Positions 35,100-49,700 of a stretch of 64,000 nucleotides of DNA are shown here, piece after piece. Source of the DNA: Nereocystis luetkeana (taxonomy: Eukaryota; Sar; Phaeophyceae; Laminariales; Laminariaceae). Under the pieces are notes generated by a model. The model was given only the letters and a program-made list of their open reading frames with translations, was not told the DNA's origin and made no database searches. Numbering within the stretch: position 1 is the first letter of the stretch; every line of letters starts with the position of its first letter. The DNA lies in NCBI GenBank assembly GCA_031213475.1, contig JARUPZ010000026.1:4234823-4298822 (forward strand), written 5' to 3'. Made by a program: the position numbers and the translations under genes.

Positions 35100-35462
35100 G
35101 AGTAGGATTACAACAACACTTGCCTTCAATATGTAAATAATAGAGAACACAGGACCAACCTCAAGTCTGGCCACGATCCAACCGAGTCGATACGTGCGCC
35201 CGCACGTGTTCCAGAGAGGTAAAGCGTGCTTCTGACGCTAGGGAGAAGGTCTCCCAGGTTTGTAGATGGTAAACTGATTGCTTCGTGCCCAGGTCGATAG
35301 CGATAACCAAGGCAACATGTAGGACCACCGAGAGGAGGACCAGAAGGTATGAGGAGTGGAAGGGCAATCCACGAATTGGGGAGGGGCTGTAAATGACGCG
35401 GCCCCTGCTGATACACAACGCAAGTCATAGTAACTCCTGAAACGGTCCAAAACCGTAACAAC
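35100..35462. repeat. diverged solo LTR related to the 4526-14147 element
   Basis: It shares GACC(A/G)ACCTCA, ACCGAGTCGA, AGATGGTAA(A/G)TGATTGCTTG and the end AACTCCTGAAACGGTC...CCGTAACA with the 440-bp LTR, at clearly lower identity. The left boundary is uncertain, and no internal region follows. Confidence 0.6.
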
Positions 35463-38139
35463 CCAGTTAAAGGGACGCTGGCACCCTCAGGAATGCGTCG
35501 TCAAGTACCCGCGCGTAGGCGTTTCGGCAGAACATACATACGACTTGGAGTTACAGTCGGGGATTTGCAATAAAGATTCGTATTTCGTAGTTGTAGACTA
35601 GTTGGTGCAAGAATCCTGAGTTTTTTTCCATGTTTTGCCTTTTTTGGGCTTGTCTTAACGGGGAACGCTAATGCGAAATATATTTCTGACTAAAATGAAT
35701 TTTCATTTGATTTCGAAAGAAAAACGTGTTTGTGCTCTATCCGGAAACGGCGTATTAATTTTCAGTACCAGGTAAATAATAATTCGGAATAAATGCGCCG
35801 CTTCACACCACGCCCAGCCGACAAACAGCGACGAGCGTAGACGAGAGCGAAGGTTTGCGCTGCCGCGTGCGCACCACTGCCAGCCTCTCTTTCATTTTGG
35901 TGAAGTTATCACTCTCAGGATGTCCTGGGTGGGCGGAGGGAGCCCTCAAGCGACACGTGCGGAACAGCAGCGGTTAAGTCGCTATTGAGGTCTCGAGCGT
36001 ATCCTCCCTTTTTGCTTGTTTGCTCGGCTTATGTGATTGTTGGCCGATCGAGCAGGCCGAAAAAGTGGGCTTGCGGCCGCCATGATTACTTTTAAGGCGT
36101 CACCGCCGGGGTACACGATGTGCTTTGGTCCGTGGGCGAGGGAGCGGCTATTGCTCCGGTCACCTCTCGTTGAGTTTCGAGCTTTATCGTCTCGATCGTG
36201 GTCACCGAAGCGGCCAAGAATCGCCCCAGACTCCACCGAGGGTGGTGGCCCATCATGAACATGGTACACCACGACGAAGGAACTCCCAAATTCCAAATTG
36301 AAATTAGAAAAAAACACACGAAAAAAGTCCCGCAAATACTTTTCACTCAAATTCGAGTTTTCTAATTTGCCTGCTTAGTTGTTCACTCTTCGGCCAATCG
36401 GATGCAAACTAAATTATTTAATTTTTTAAAAACGAATTGAAAAAAGTAAAGTCCTCGATAAGAGGGGCCCTTACACTGCCCATCACGGCAACAAAGTTTT
36501 TCCTCCCGCCCCATCTTCAACGACAACTCTGTAAGAGATACATAATCTGCCTGGAAAAAATAAATATTATGCCCTGGTATATAGTGAAGACCATCGCTTC
36601 ATCGGTGATGTAGCCAGTGTGCTATGCTCCCTTGCGTAAAATGGAATATTTTCGCGTTTTTGCGAGTATTTTGTGCCACTCGCTCGCAACTTCGTACACG
36701 AAAACACGTCGTGAGTCGCTTCTGGGTGCACACCCGATACCCTCGCACATCCCACCAAGAGCATTTCCCTCAATTTCGCGGGCTGTAGTATCCTGTCGGT
36801 GAGGAGCTGCAGCTGCCCGCAAGTGAGGTGCAAACGTCCAGTTGGCGGGTTGTGGTTTGTCTCCTTTTGTGCACCCCACATTTCGACCAATCTCGATCAC
36901 TGCGGCACCTCTGAGCCGAGATGTAGGCCTCTGTCGAGAATGCGCGGGTGTTCCATTTCGGGAGAAACACAAGCTTCTGTGATGAACCTCTTCCAAGTCA
37001 CCGTCGCTCTCTGGTAGGCACGAACCAGTCGAAGCTGTATGCGCAGCGTGTTAAAACTGGCGATGTGTTTTTTCTGTTCCGATGAAACACCTAAATCTTA
37101 GAATGGCCGGAAACCCGGCAACCAGCGGACGTTTGGGTGCCAGCGTCCTCTTTTGCTTACGACCCTTGAGGGTAAGCCTCCGACCACAGCAGTAGTACAG
37201 TCGTGAAGCCAAACAACCATGATGCGTGGTTCCACTTCAAGGGCACGGTCGTGTGTGTATTCGCCTTCGCCCTTTGCGTGCCAAGACCAAATCAGAGCGA
37301 AATCGAGGAAAAACGGCGAAAACAAAGCATCACCAACAACAACCGTGTGAGTGAGACTGTAGGCACGAACCCTGCAGACACACCAGCACTCCGGACGAGC
37401 GATGCTCGTTTTATTCGAGAGCCCCGTCGGGGAACTGCTTTCAACTACACCAGGCCAGGTGGGCGCCTGGCAATGGCGATGCAGGCGTGCCTTGTTCGAA
37501 ATTTTCACTTCTCGCACAATCATTAACCTAAATTCGCGGCAGTGCAGCATTGTCCCGAAGCATGTTTTCCCCACCTACGGTCACAGTCCTTCAAAAGTGT
37601 GGCGCATCAATCATACATGGCTGTTACTCAATCCGAGAATATAATATCAATCAAGCTATCAAGTTGGTCTCTAGTTCGTTGAACGCACTCCCACCTACTC
37701 GCCGCAAATTCGTCCACTCCAAGTCGCATGCGTGACGCCAAACTCCACTCCACGCTAACCTCTACCTTGCCTCTGCAGCGAATAAAACGGGGGAACCACG
37801 TTAATCAAAAGAAATCGGACGAGATTCCCAGTCTCGGCAAGTTCCACTCTCCGCAACTGCGCCGCTACGGCTATAGCTCCCCACCACTGTCGCCATCGAA
37901 ATTCCGCGGTACAGTTGCAGAACCACCGCGCGGGTGCGCGACGGGAGCTCCGTCCTAGAGCCAATCGACCAAGACTGCGGTCTACTTAACGGCTACCTCC
38001 GCCACCTTATCTTGCTGCCCATTGACCACCCTCAGATTGTCTGGCAATAGCACATAATCATATCGTGTTTTTAGTATCGGTCAATAGCATACTGATCGTG
38101 TCCCACAAGTGTCATAGCCCGATCGGTTCCACACGCTCA
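35463..38139. other. no gene recognised
   Basis: Open frames at 36567-36996 and 37098-37574 (minus) show no domain. The 36300-36475 stretch resembles the right end of the TTAA element at 29515-30322. Confidence 0.35.
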
Positions 38140-38720
38140 TGATCGGGATGAGATACACATTTGTCGATGACTGGCTTTGTCTCTTCTCGATCAAGCACGG
38201 GACCCCAACAGACACAACTCAGGACGGCGGACCGCATTCATGTGTTCAACACTTTACATCCAAACCCCATTATCCAATAGGGGGCACGGCCTGCCCGACG
38301 CCACCCTCGCGCGCCTACTAGACCATGCCTTCCTATCCACCGAGAAACCAACCGAAACCGAGCTATACAGTTGATCAGCTTCTTCTCCAACACCACCACC
38401 CCCGTCACCTGCTAAAACCAGCCACAAGACAGGAATTCGGATACTAAAACAAGCCAAGCAACGCTTGGAAAAATAGGCCGGTAGCTGGGCCTCTACAAAA
38501 ATCGGTTCAGGACCGAGTAACTTGAAATTCCCTGAGCGGGTACACGTCATATCCAACATGCCAGGTACACTTCACCCGGCACACAGGTCGAGCTGAAAAC
38601 GGGGCAGCCCTACACTCGTACTTCCCCGCAACTGTAGCCCGGTCAGACAACCCTCGGCAGGAGGCAAAAGGTCGAAACACGTATGTCCGCGCCGCCGGTA
38701 GTACCATGGGTGTCACAACA
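38140..38720 (+). pseudogene. possible decayed retroelement integrase fragment
   Basis: The plus frame reads FSIKHGTPTDTTQDGGPH, resembling the second-aspartate box of Gypsy-type integrases (W-x3-HG-x-P-x4-T-DGG-P-x-F). Further degraded sequence to 38720 has a layout like the C-terminal integrase tail, with no intact frame. Weak evidence. Confidence 0.3.
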
Positions 38721-39263
38721 GACGGAACAAAAAAAAAACATACTCGCGTTCATGATTCATGACCAAGTCGCCTCCACTGCCGAGCGAGCCCACGCTAGCG
38801 GCCACAGCGATGGCATACGTAGTTACTGCCACAAACGGCAGTCCCGGCTAGTAACGCCATATTCTTATCTGCCAGCAATGCCACACGATTGTGGCCAGAA
38901 CCAACTTCGCCCGCGCTGGCTCAGGCGATTTGAACGTGTGCAGCGCCCAGCTATTATTCTTGCTTTACAGCTGCAACATGCAGCCCGAAGTCTCGGGCGA
39001 AATAACACATCATCCGTCTGCCTTGCGCTCTAGGTCCCAGGTGCAACCCGCTCCCGGTTGAAAAAAGGCTGGCATGCACTGAGCGTTGAGCGTGAAAGCA
39101 TCCGTTTACCTCGCGTTCTAGCTCCCAGGTGCCATCCGCTTCCACGGTGTAAAATGCCTACCAAGTGCTGCGCGAGACGCGCCAGAGCGTCTTTCGGCCT
39201 CACGCTTCAGGTGCCCAGTGACGCCCCCCACCCACGCCCCAACCCCCGGGAGGGTAACGCCTA

Positions 39264-39446
39264 CTACGTGTTAGGCCTCAGGCGGCTAAGCTGTGTAGAC
39301 ATTTTCTGCAAAGGGTCCACCGCTGATGGGGCCTGGCGTGCAGTTGTGGTGTACAGCGCAAGGTTGCACGCCCTTGGGTCGAGCAAGCACTGCACCGTGA
39401 TCTCCGCCGCGTCCGCTCGGGACACCAAGCTCACATTCTCGGGGTC
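39264..39446 (-). CDS. HCF173-like, last exon
   Basis: 183 nt including TAG. Acceptor ACTTTTCAG/GACCCC. It encodes [34 protein letters not shown] and a short tail ending RLRPNT. The S-R-A-D-x-A-E box and the N-x-x-x-x-T strand are typical C-terminal SDR features of this family. Confidence 0.85.
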   Translation of the reverse strand, partial: DPENVSLVSRADAAEITVQCLLDPRACNLALYTTTARQAPSAVDPLQKMSTQLSRLRPNT

Positions 39447-42400
39447 CTGAAAAGTATGGACGCAAAGGCGGCAAAGTAAGGATTTGCACACTGTAGTTCA
39501 GTAAAATTGCACCCTTCTCCGGGACTTCGATACGGAAGAGGCTTTCATGGTGTACCCCACTCTGTCCCGAAATATAACGATCGTGTTAATAACATATCCG
39601 TAGACAAACGGTCCTGACATGTATACTACAGCATCAGCCACACCAAGCAACCTAATCCACCGTTACGGGGGACCATAGTAAATAGGACCAAATATTGTTA
39701 GTAAAAATAGCTAAATATATAGGTGTTTGTGTGTACCGTAGATCCTATTTACTATGGCCCCCCGTAGTAGCATCCGTTGCTGGGAAAATGGCCCCTCCGG
39801 GACTACCACACGTGAGAGGGAGTACGAGTCGAGAGTGTACCGTAAAAAACGGTTTGAGTTTGCACGGGGGTACGATCGCCTACACCCAACAAATTTGGTT
39901 CGAGAAAGAGATGGTCCAAAGCCTTCCGAAAACAAAATGACCGGCCTCGCCATCCTTACACCGCAGTCGATAAACCGAGTGCAGAATAAACGATCGCACT
40001 CCTGCCCGAGCTCAACGCCGTTTCACGGTACACGCCAGTACAACATCAGCCACAGCTGCCGGAGTAAAAGACAGGTCGTAAGGAGGTGTATGTGACGCGC
40101 CCAGCACGACGATACTTGTACTAGAGCAGTGTGGGCCCTACTCGTAGGCGGGTGATGATACCTCAACTTTTGTTGAGTGTGTCACGTTACATTGGTACCA
40201 AGGGGGCTCCAAGTTGTGATTTCGTTGTGTAATCGATTCGACTACCTTTTGGGGAGACAACGACGAAAAAAACTGGTCGCCGGCGGCGCGTCCCTAAAGA
40301 CACAACACCAAGCAAGGGGCCTGCCAAACTGGAATAGGCGCAACGGGCCTTAAACACAGCAGAATTCGGAATACTGTAGTAGAACGAAAGTATTCAACTC
40401 TAAAGGCTCGGTCCTGGTTGGTGAACAAGTAGATACTTGCCATGGGAGTATCAACTAGACCGTTTCGGGAAGAAACAATAAAAAAAACTCTGCTCATGGT
40501 GGGTGCTCATGATGGGCGCTTCCAGGATTTGGAAATTTGTTGTTGAAAAAAAACGCTCAGGGTGGAAGAGGAATAAATATGACGTGGACCTTCCCGATTT
40601 GTCACAGCAAGGTTAGAGCCTCGTGCGATCGACCGCCGCGTGTTCCACAACCTTTCGCCCCGACCTGCCCCCCCCGCTTGTCCAACACTATAGCACGATC
40701 TTCATCGTCGCTGTCCTTCAAGCCGCCACAAACCTCGAGGTTGCATGTCTTTGTTTTCGTGTGCTGCGTGACCTGCTTCCATCTATCGACCTGCCCACTT
40801 CGCCTCGCCTACTGCGATCGTCTGTTGTGCAGCTGATATATGCAGCAGTACTTGTAGCCGCCCCATCGCAACCAAAACGCATACTGGTGGAGGAGGCGGT
40901 GCGCCCGGTTGCCCCAACGCTTTGGGCGGGTGGCGGTACGCCTCGCGCACCTTCTGCGCCATCACCGCCCCTCCTCGCCGTCACGCGGCTTGAGGTTGCT
41001 AGGTCGCTTGTCTTCAATTTATTCTAAAGATGCATGCTCCACCTAGTTCTCCTCCTCCTGCCTACCTGCTGAGATTATCGGAGCTGCTTTCTCGCCTTTA
41101 AAGAATCACGACCCAAACGCCTTGTCGCCCTACGCTATGGCGACGGTGAGTGTCAGTCCCGGGCGGCTCCTATAACGGTATATGCACGCATTTTTTACTA
41201 TCTGTACTCTGTGCCATGATCATAACCCGGAGCAGTTTCTTTGCTCAGAGTATACCCCTGCTATGCGGGCCGTAACCCTGAGCATCAGCTCCGGTCAGGG
41301 AAACAAATAGCCGTCGGCGTCTTTCGTGAGGCGAGACTTCGACAGAACCTGAGCACCTGCGTCCCTGAGCACCTTTTTTTCGTTTCCGAAACCCTCATTT
41401 TGTCAATACAGCTTCGATTGAGACTGCAGTATCAACTACCGGTATCGATATAAATTTTGTCGCGGTGACAAAATCCACGTTCAAGAAAAACGCAAAAACT
41501 CCCCTACGAGACCAGCATTGCTGTATTACGCTATCGATAAGACGCACCAGAGAGCCTCTTTTGGGGTATTCGGGCGAAGGACGACACTGCAGTCCCTACC
41601 CCAACGAAACATTGGCACGGCATAACCGACGCAACACTCTCGACGAAACGTTGGAGTGCATACTTTGACTTACGTCAGTGGAGCGAATGTACTTCCTTTA
41701 TCCTGTTGATCTTGGACCATCAAAGCCAAGTGTGCCGACGGACGAAACGCGCGTTGATTCCAAAGCAAAGCGTTGCTTCTGAAGGGCAGGTATAAAACAG
41801 CAGAACGCTGACGTTACAAAGGAGGCAACCTTGTTCGCGGTTCTCACCTGCTTGATCTCGATCGCCTGAATACCGCCGGGCAAGTTGTTGAAACCCTCCA
41901 CACGAATGATCGTGTACGTCAGCCCGGACTTACGCAGCAACTCTTCCCCCCTCGCGTTGTAGTAGCACTTCGGGTTATTCTCCTTCAAAGTCTGCCGAAC
42001 AAAATACCAACGTACGATCGAATCCGCAAGAATCGTCCGTCGGCGACGTAGCGGTCGGGGGGGGGGGGAAGGGGAGCAGTGTACTCGATAGGAGATATGT
42101 ACTCGATCTCATGCATGGGGGGGGGAATCACACAGAGTTGAGAAGGGTGGGAGGCGTTACACGACGGTAGAAACCCTGTCCCTGCCACAAATAAGCAGCG
42201 TCCACCAGGCCGTCAAATGCGCACCGAATGCTGTAATTGTTGTTGAACAGCGTCGAAGGTTGGCCACACGGAGTTAGGGGTGGGTTAAATTGGGGGGTGA
42301 GACACGACTGTACGTAAGTTCGCACCCCGTCACAAATACACGGCGTCCACTAGGCCGTCGAAAGCCCACTGAATGATTTGCTTGTCGTTGAGTAGTGTAG

Positions 42401-43691
42401 TAGCGGGGGTGCCAACATGGACATGGGAGCGGATTGGGGGCAGGGGCCGTGACAAGTTTGTGGATAAGCCGGAACCCATCACGAAAACGCGGCGCAAACC
42501 GGTCCCTCACGAGCGGACCGAGTGCGATACTTGCCACTGAGCAGGGTCGGGGGCGAGCGAGTCACAAAGAGTCAGAGGCGAGAAGGGATGGGGAGCGTGA
42601 CACGATTGTAGACAGGTCGACATCTGTCATAAATTCCCGGCGTCTACCGGGTCGCTTGAAACTACTCCGAAATGCTTTACTTATCGGGGAGCAGTGCGGG
42701 GGCGGGTGCCCCACGGAGTCGGGCGGGGGTTAGAATAGGAGGGCGTACTACGACTGCAGACAAATCTGCATCGGTCACAAATACGCTTCATTCTCATCAG
42801 GGGCATAGGGGTACCAGGCTACTAGGGGTACCAGGCTACTTGCCTGTACCAGACTACTTAGTCTACGAGTAGACTCCTAATCCTGCCAGACTACTTAGTC
42901 TACGAGTAGACTCCTAGTCCTGCCAGGTGCTGCAAGAACTATTCCATTCTGATTCCTAAGTAGTGTGTTGCCGAAAAGGAGTGTGTGCTTCAAGGACAAC
43001 CTACTGTACTAGACACTACTGGCTGCTTCGTCTTGTTCAGGTAGGTCAAGGATGAAGCATTTCCGTTGCCACGGACTAGATTACACCAGTTGGGGACCTG
43101 TGAGAATACCAACAGCAAAAACAGCAACTTCACCTTCAGCCTCGACCTAGAGATGCACCACCGCCACCACCAACACCACCACCAACATCACCAACACCAC
43201 CACCAACATCGACATTAGCGTCCAACCACCACAACAACAACAACAACAACAGCTTAAGAGCCGGCAGCGGCGAACCTTCTCCGAATTGGAGAAACAAAGA
43301 AGCCCAGTAAAGCGACCGGCGGCATGTACCCCGACGACCACAACGCCTGTAACCCTTTCGCCGACGAGGCCATCGAAGTCTTCATCGCAGCCCAACGTCG
43401 GGAACAGACAGGTAGTCGCGATTCTTCAGCAGGGTGAGTACGTACTCATGGGGGGCAGCAATGTCTGCTCATTTCGAGACCACTCCGTGATAAATCCATA
43501 ATCGTGGTCGTTATCCCTCTACTCTCAATAATATGGTCTCATGTTTGACTACTGAAAAACGTATCCCACACTAACTCGAAGAAGTGAGATACTTTTTTCC
43601 GTGGCAAGCCGATTCACCTGGTCTTATCTCTGCTATGGCCTTCAATCGGATGGTCTTTAAATCGGCGCACAACTCCTGGACATACAAAACC

Positions 43692-43734
<43 letters not shown>

Positions 43735-46700
43735 CACACACCTCTAGAACGCGGTCGTAGTTGGAGTCGGTTATGGGGGGGACGCCTGCCGAAGACACGT
43801 AGATGAACTCCGGCTCGATTTGCGTCCGATAAACCTGACAATTTCGATCCAAACGCCACACGAAAAGGGGGGCAGAGGGGAAGGAAGGGGGGGAACGTAC
43901 TTATTTGTTGCTCGGCAGAGGGGAGGGGGTGTACTCGATAGGAGAGATGTCTTCGATTTCATGCATAGCCGTAGTCGTATGACCATAGACCCTCGCACCC
44001 CTACAATGCCGGGACGGAGCATGTCGGGTTTTCACCGACTAGGCAGACATTGCTTGCACCAAATGAAGAAAACCGAAAATAATGGATGCACGTCATGACA
44101 CGGCCGATTAGCCAGCGTACGGTCTGCATGACACCTTTTTTGCCCAGCATGCCATAACGGCAGATGTTGCCTCCTCAAGATAAAACAAATAATCAAGTAA
44201 GTTTTCATAAAACTTACCCACCCGTATCCGCCATGGTGATACAGATATTCATGTCAATAACGCTCCTTCATTTGAATATAGTACTTCGTGTACCAAGCAC
44301 TGTGGAAAATGACTTTATGGAGCCGTACTTGACCAACAGTGCGCAGATTCTCGCCGAATACTCCAGACTCCGACCAAGCACATTACACCATGTAAATGAA
44401 CACTAAATCGTGATTTGCCTTTTAGACCGGGATTTATCCGTCAATCGTGATCTACCCGTGAGCGTGAAAAGCTGTCACCTATTGCAGTCATCTCGACACT
44501 GCATCGATCAACCCCGAGATCTGCCCCTCGGGCAAAACATCCCCTGGCGAGCTCCTCCTCCCCAACAGAACACCCGCACTCCTCTGTAGCCGCTTCAGTG
44601 ACAAAAGCATGACAAGGCCACCCATCCCCTCTCCTAAAAGAGAATACAGGCGCGGGACTTGCTTCGCCACCTCCCCATAGCATCGATCACAAACTAAAAT
44701 TGCCCCCCAAGACAAAGCATGACACGGCTACACCCCCCCCCCCCCCCTCCCGAATCTAAGAGGCAGTTACATAGTACTCCCATTGTTGTCTCTGGAAGTG
44801 GCTAAATCAGAAATTTAATCAACTCAACGAAGCTGTCATCCATATGCAAGTCCGGCTCACAGGCAGTTCGTAGTAGGATGCAGCTCATCCTTAATGCGAC
44901 TCGCCGGACACTTCACGGCGCTTCGCGCTTGGTGCAAGCAATATCTGCATGGTCGGCGAAAACCCGACATGCTCCGTCCCGGCATTGTAGGGATGCGAGG
45001 GTCTATGGTGATGCGACTTCGGCCACGCATGAGATCGAGTACATCTCTGCTATCGAAGTACACCTTCCCCCGCCCCCCATCCCGACGAAATCAAGCACGC
45101 GCACCGGAATCCACCCGCAGTATGGTTTGCTCTTTTGTGCTCAACATTTCCTGACCGGTTGAGCTCCTGGGGTGTGCAGCTACGGGTTGATACAATTACT
45201 ACAATTACTACAGCAGACTGCAGTAGTACATTTAGTTTGTACTGGACTACGGTACTGTACGAGTAGCGCTTGCATAGAAACTTTGGTTGCGTAGCGAGAA
45301 CAGGAGTCTTCTAAGTGGTGTTTCAGGTGAGGTTTTGAGCTCTTCGCGTGTGAACAGTTGACATAATAGCAAGGCGCCACCCTTATAAGGCATTGCTCAA
45401 GGGAGCCGATCGACAGGGGTCTATGCCACACGAGCGAACAAGTGCGCACGGACGCTGATCGGTAAGGGTCTCCGCCACAGAGAGACGCATGCGCATGAAA
45501 GATCGTGAGATGGGCATTTCCGCAACGGCGATACACGAGCATTTGCGTCAATCGATAAGGGCTTCCGGGACAGAAAGAGCACACGGACACCCCACCACGG
45601 AAATCGATGTTACACTTGAGTGTATCGAAAGGACGGACTTCAACGGGATACGAGCAATAAAAGACCGGTTACCCAGACGGAATCCATCGAAATGATCAAG
45701 TTGAAACGGACTGTCAAAAGAAGTGACCTTGACGAAGGGTATCGAATGGATAAACGGATGGTAAAAAAAACATTTTTCTCCACGAAGCGCATCGAAGGGG
45801 TGCAGTTGAATGGACGGGGGAAAAGTCGGCTACCTCGACGAAGGACATCGAAAGGATGAAGGCAAACAGATGGCGACTAAACGGTTATCTCGACCGAAAC
45901 GGTTATCTCGACCGAGCGCATCGAACGGATGAAGTCGCGCGGACAAGACAAACAAATCGGTCACCTTGACGAAGTGCAACGAAAGGATGAAGTTGAACGG
46001 ATCGACCGGTTCGCGCTTGTACCCGATGGCCAGCTGCTCGACAGAGGCACGGTCAACCTCCATACCGGCCTCAGCTGCAAAAACAACAACAAACGAACAA
46101 ATAAGTCAAAGAACCAACAAACAGGTGGTAGTGAGAACCCCATCAATCAACCCGCTACGACGCATTATCACATTAGGGCATGAAGGGCAATGAACAACTA
46201 GGGGGTCAACAACCCAGAGTGACGAATTTGACGTATCAAGAAAAAAACAAAAAAAAAGTCGAGTTGGCTGGAGACGGTTGCACGTCGACCTACCGAGAGC
46301 AATCTATACGATTACCTCGCTTTCCATCCAGCACGCAAGTTGACTTACGGTTACGAATATCCTGCAGCACGAGTCGCCAGCCACAGTTAGCCACTACCAG
46401 GTATCTATCGAATATGACAAAAATGAAACAAGTGCGAGCGAGAACACCATCCATCAGGTCAAGCGACAACGCCTATCGTCCGGTTTCGAGCATGAAGGGC
46501 GATGAGGCGACAGAGAGTCACCTATCCCGCAATCAGCAACAAGGATAGCACGTCAACGTGCGCCACTCATCCAGCGTCGACTGAGAACCGGAAAAGGGAG
46601 GTCCGTCGCCCAACCGGCATCGAGCAAGAAAGCCAACAAAAACATCGAATACACACAAAACACAAGAGATAGCGAAGAAGGAGAAAACCTTCGCTAAATA

Positions 46701-49700
46701 TCAAAAGCTGTGAGGCCGTATTCGGCAAGGACCAAAACGGTCAACGGAGCAAAACCTGTCACCAGTCTGTCCTCCAGCAAACAAGAACAACAGAGGATAC
46801 TGTGGCGCTAGTCCGGCATCAGGCATGAGGGACAATGACGTCAACGATTCCGACATATCCCAAGGACGGAATTGCGCTCCTCAAGTGAGTTGTTCTCCGA
46901 CCGGCTGAGCGCCATAAATGAGCAACTCCCGGTTAGCATAATACTTTGACAGGTACATGATCCTTGCACTACACTAGCGAAGAGAACTACCCGTCGGATT
47001 TGCGACAACGCACTTCTTCGAAGCCATGTTTCGGGTAAGGTATTGAGCGTGTTGTCGTGTGCGCGGACCCCAGCACTGCTCTGCATCGAGCGCAAAGAGC
47101 GACGGAGCACAGCCGGCGTCAACGAGCTATTCCCTTACGTTTGAACTGCTTACACAGTCGCACGTGTCCACCAGCCTGCTCGACATACCGAGACGCTGAA
47201 ACATAGGGCAACGCCCGCGGACCCGCGCCTACCCCCCTTTCGCAACTGCAAAAATGAGTGTCCTCTGATTCGCAAGTGTTTCGCCCCCCACGATATGGTT
47301 GCAGATTTGAGGGGGCTGGCACTCGTGACAATAAAAAATGCGGCTGATTTTATGTGCGCTATGGAAGCATCACACCAAGCTGACAAAGGTGAGTTTGACG
47401 GAGAAGATTTGAAAAATACGTGTCTAGGGCTGTGCGAAGAAGCGACCACGATACCCAAGGAATACCACACCGTCGACATCCAATTTAAATGGGAAAACAT
47501 GGAGACCGTCTCTTCAGCGGCAAACAAGATGTATCAATGGGAAAAAACAGGGAAGCGGTTGGGCAGGGCCAAAAGCCTCCTAACGGTAAAAGAGGAGAGG
47601 CGGCTGGAGTAGATCTTCTTTTTTGCGACAACTTTTTTTTGCTGCCGGGGCTCCCTAACCCTTATACTACCGCGAAAAACAAAACAAACAAAAAACACAC
47701 ACACAAACACACACACCAATTCCAAGTAGTTCGTCCCCAAAAGCATGAGTGGAGTTCTTGAGGGGTTAATTTACCTGCTTAATATCGCCGCAACACCTTT
47801 TTGGTTTTACGTGTTATTTGTCGTATGTCTAGGCCACCGAACTGCCCTTTTAGTTGTTCCCAAAGTCAGTGTTTGGGTGAGTTACAAGTGACGTAGGAAT
47901 AGGAAAGAGCTCCTCAAGTGAGGAGCCCCAGAAGGCAAAATTAGGTGCTACCCACTCCTATCATAGCGTATTAGCATGACGGCATAAGCAAAGACGGTTG
48001 GGGCAGCGGCAGAAATCTCCCACCGGTAAAACGGGAGACGGTTGGGCACGGGCAAATAAAAATGCAAAAAACACCCGAACGGGTAAAAAAGGAAGACCGT
48101 TGTGCAAACGAGGAAAACAAAAAAAAAACACGCAAATTAGGTCACCTTGCACAACTTGACCGTTAAGGTACGCGTCGAACGAGGAGAAAGAAAGCCGGTG
48201 CGTCTGCCACTTGTTCGGCTTGGTCTGGCGATAGACAGAGGTAAGGGAGGAGAGGAGAGAAGGCGAGGGGGGAGGGGGGGAGGGGGGGGTACTCAGTTGT
48301 GGCTTGCCTCAATCAATTGACCATTGATCACGCGTCTCTTTTCGAGCCGGAGCACCGTTCCCACTCCTAATCGAGACACCGTCAACAGTTAAGCGTTCAC
48401 TTTGCTGTGTCCGTATAATACAGTGTAACGGCACGAAATGCAAGAACGACGTATGTATGCAAGCGGCACGAGCGGCGGTGATGTGAATCTACAGTAGAAA
48501 AATGAAACGGTCAGTCAGTCTACCGATGAGGAAAAGAATCACTTGGAATTAGGGTCGGATTCAGGGTGTGTGTACACTGCAGTGACTTAGCCGAAGATTT
48601 TCCCGCCGCTGGCCCATAACAAAATAACACCAAAAACAGGACAGGACATATAGTATGCACCTCCCACGGGGAATCATGTATTTCGACGCGTCTCCGACCC
48701 CGAAACCCGTATACAAATATGACCAACCTGAACGATGGTCTCGAACTGGATTCCGCTTGTCTCGTACTGCTTGTCCCTGAGGATAAAGCGGTAAGCCTTG
48801 CCGTCACCGCAGCAGCGGATCGCCAACCTGCGACCACAGCGGAGGTAGGCGGCAATTGGGGGGGGGGGCAGGAGAAGGCACGTTAGAGCGCACGCCTACA
48901 ACTTGATACCACATCGAAGGTTACGTGTTGGGAGGGGGGCTTGTTGCGCATGCCTACAACCTGAGAGACCCCAGCCGAGGTACGCGAGTCGACGGAGGAA
49001 CGCAAGAACACACCCGACCAGAACCACGCACGACAGCACAACACTTTGAGAACGAAGATGCACACACAGCTACCCGTTCACTCGCACGTCTCAATCTAAT
49101 TCTGCAGCTTCGACGGGGGCGCTTTCCCCACCCGCTGAACCCCGCGAGGTTGAGCTTGATCTTCTGCGACTCCACCGTGGCGTAGCCCGCGTCGTACATG
49201 CGGGTGCTCCCGAAGGTGCCGTACCCGAACTTGTTCGTTTTCCACATAGCGCTAGCCTGAGAGACCTCGTCCACCACCCACAGGTCGCGGTCCGCCTGTA
49301 CGCGGGCGTTGCACGTACGCAGGTGTTGCATGTACGCAAGTGATGTTATTAATAGTTACATGCAAGCAATGTGTTGGACGCGCGCAGGTGTTGCATGCAC
49401 GCAGGTGTTCCACGTACGCAAGGTGTTCACAAACGCAGGGGGTGTCAAATGTACGCAGGCTGTTGCATGTGTGCAGGTATTGCATGCACGCAGGTGTCAC
49501 ACTTGGCACATCGCTACAAAAAAACATAAACAGGTAAGTAAGACGAGAGGACTTCAAGACTATCACCTTGGCCCTTGTTAGGTCGCGGCTCGCCTGTACG
49601 CAGAGCATCAGCGCAACGAAGCTACAGTATGTACCTTGATGTGAATTCCGTCCGAAAAAAAAGAAGGAGTATACGAGAGTCAATTTTGGTATCCCTACAC

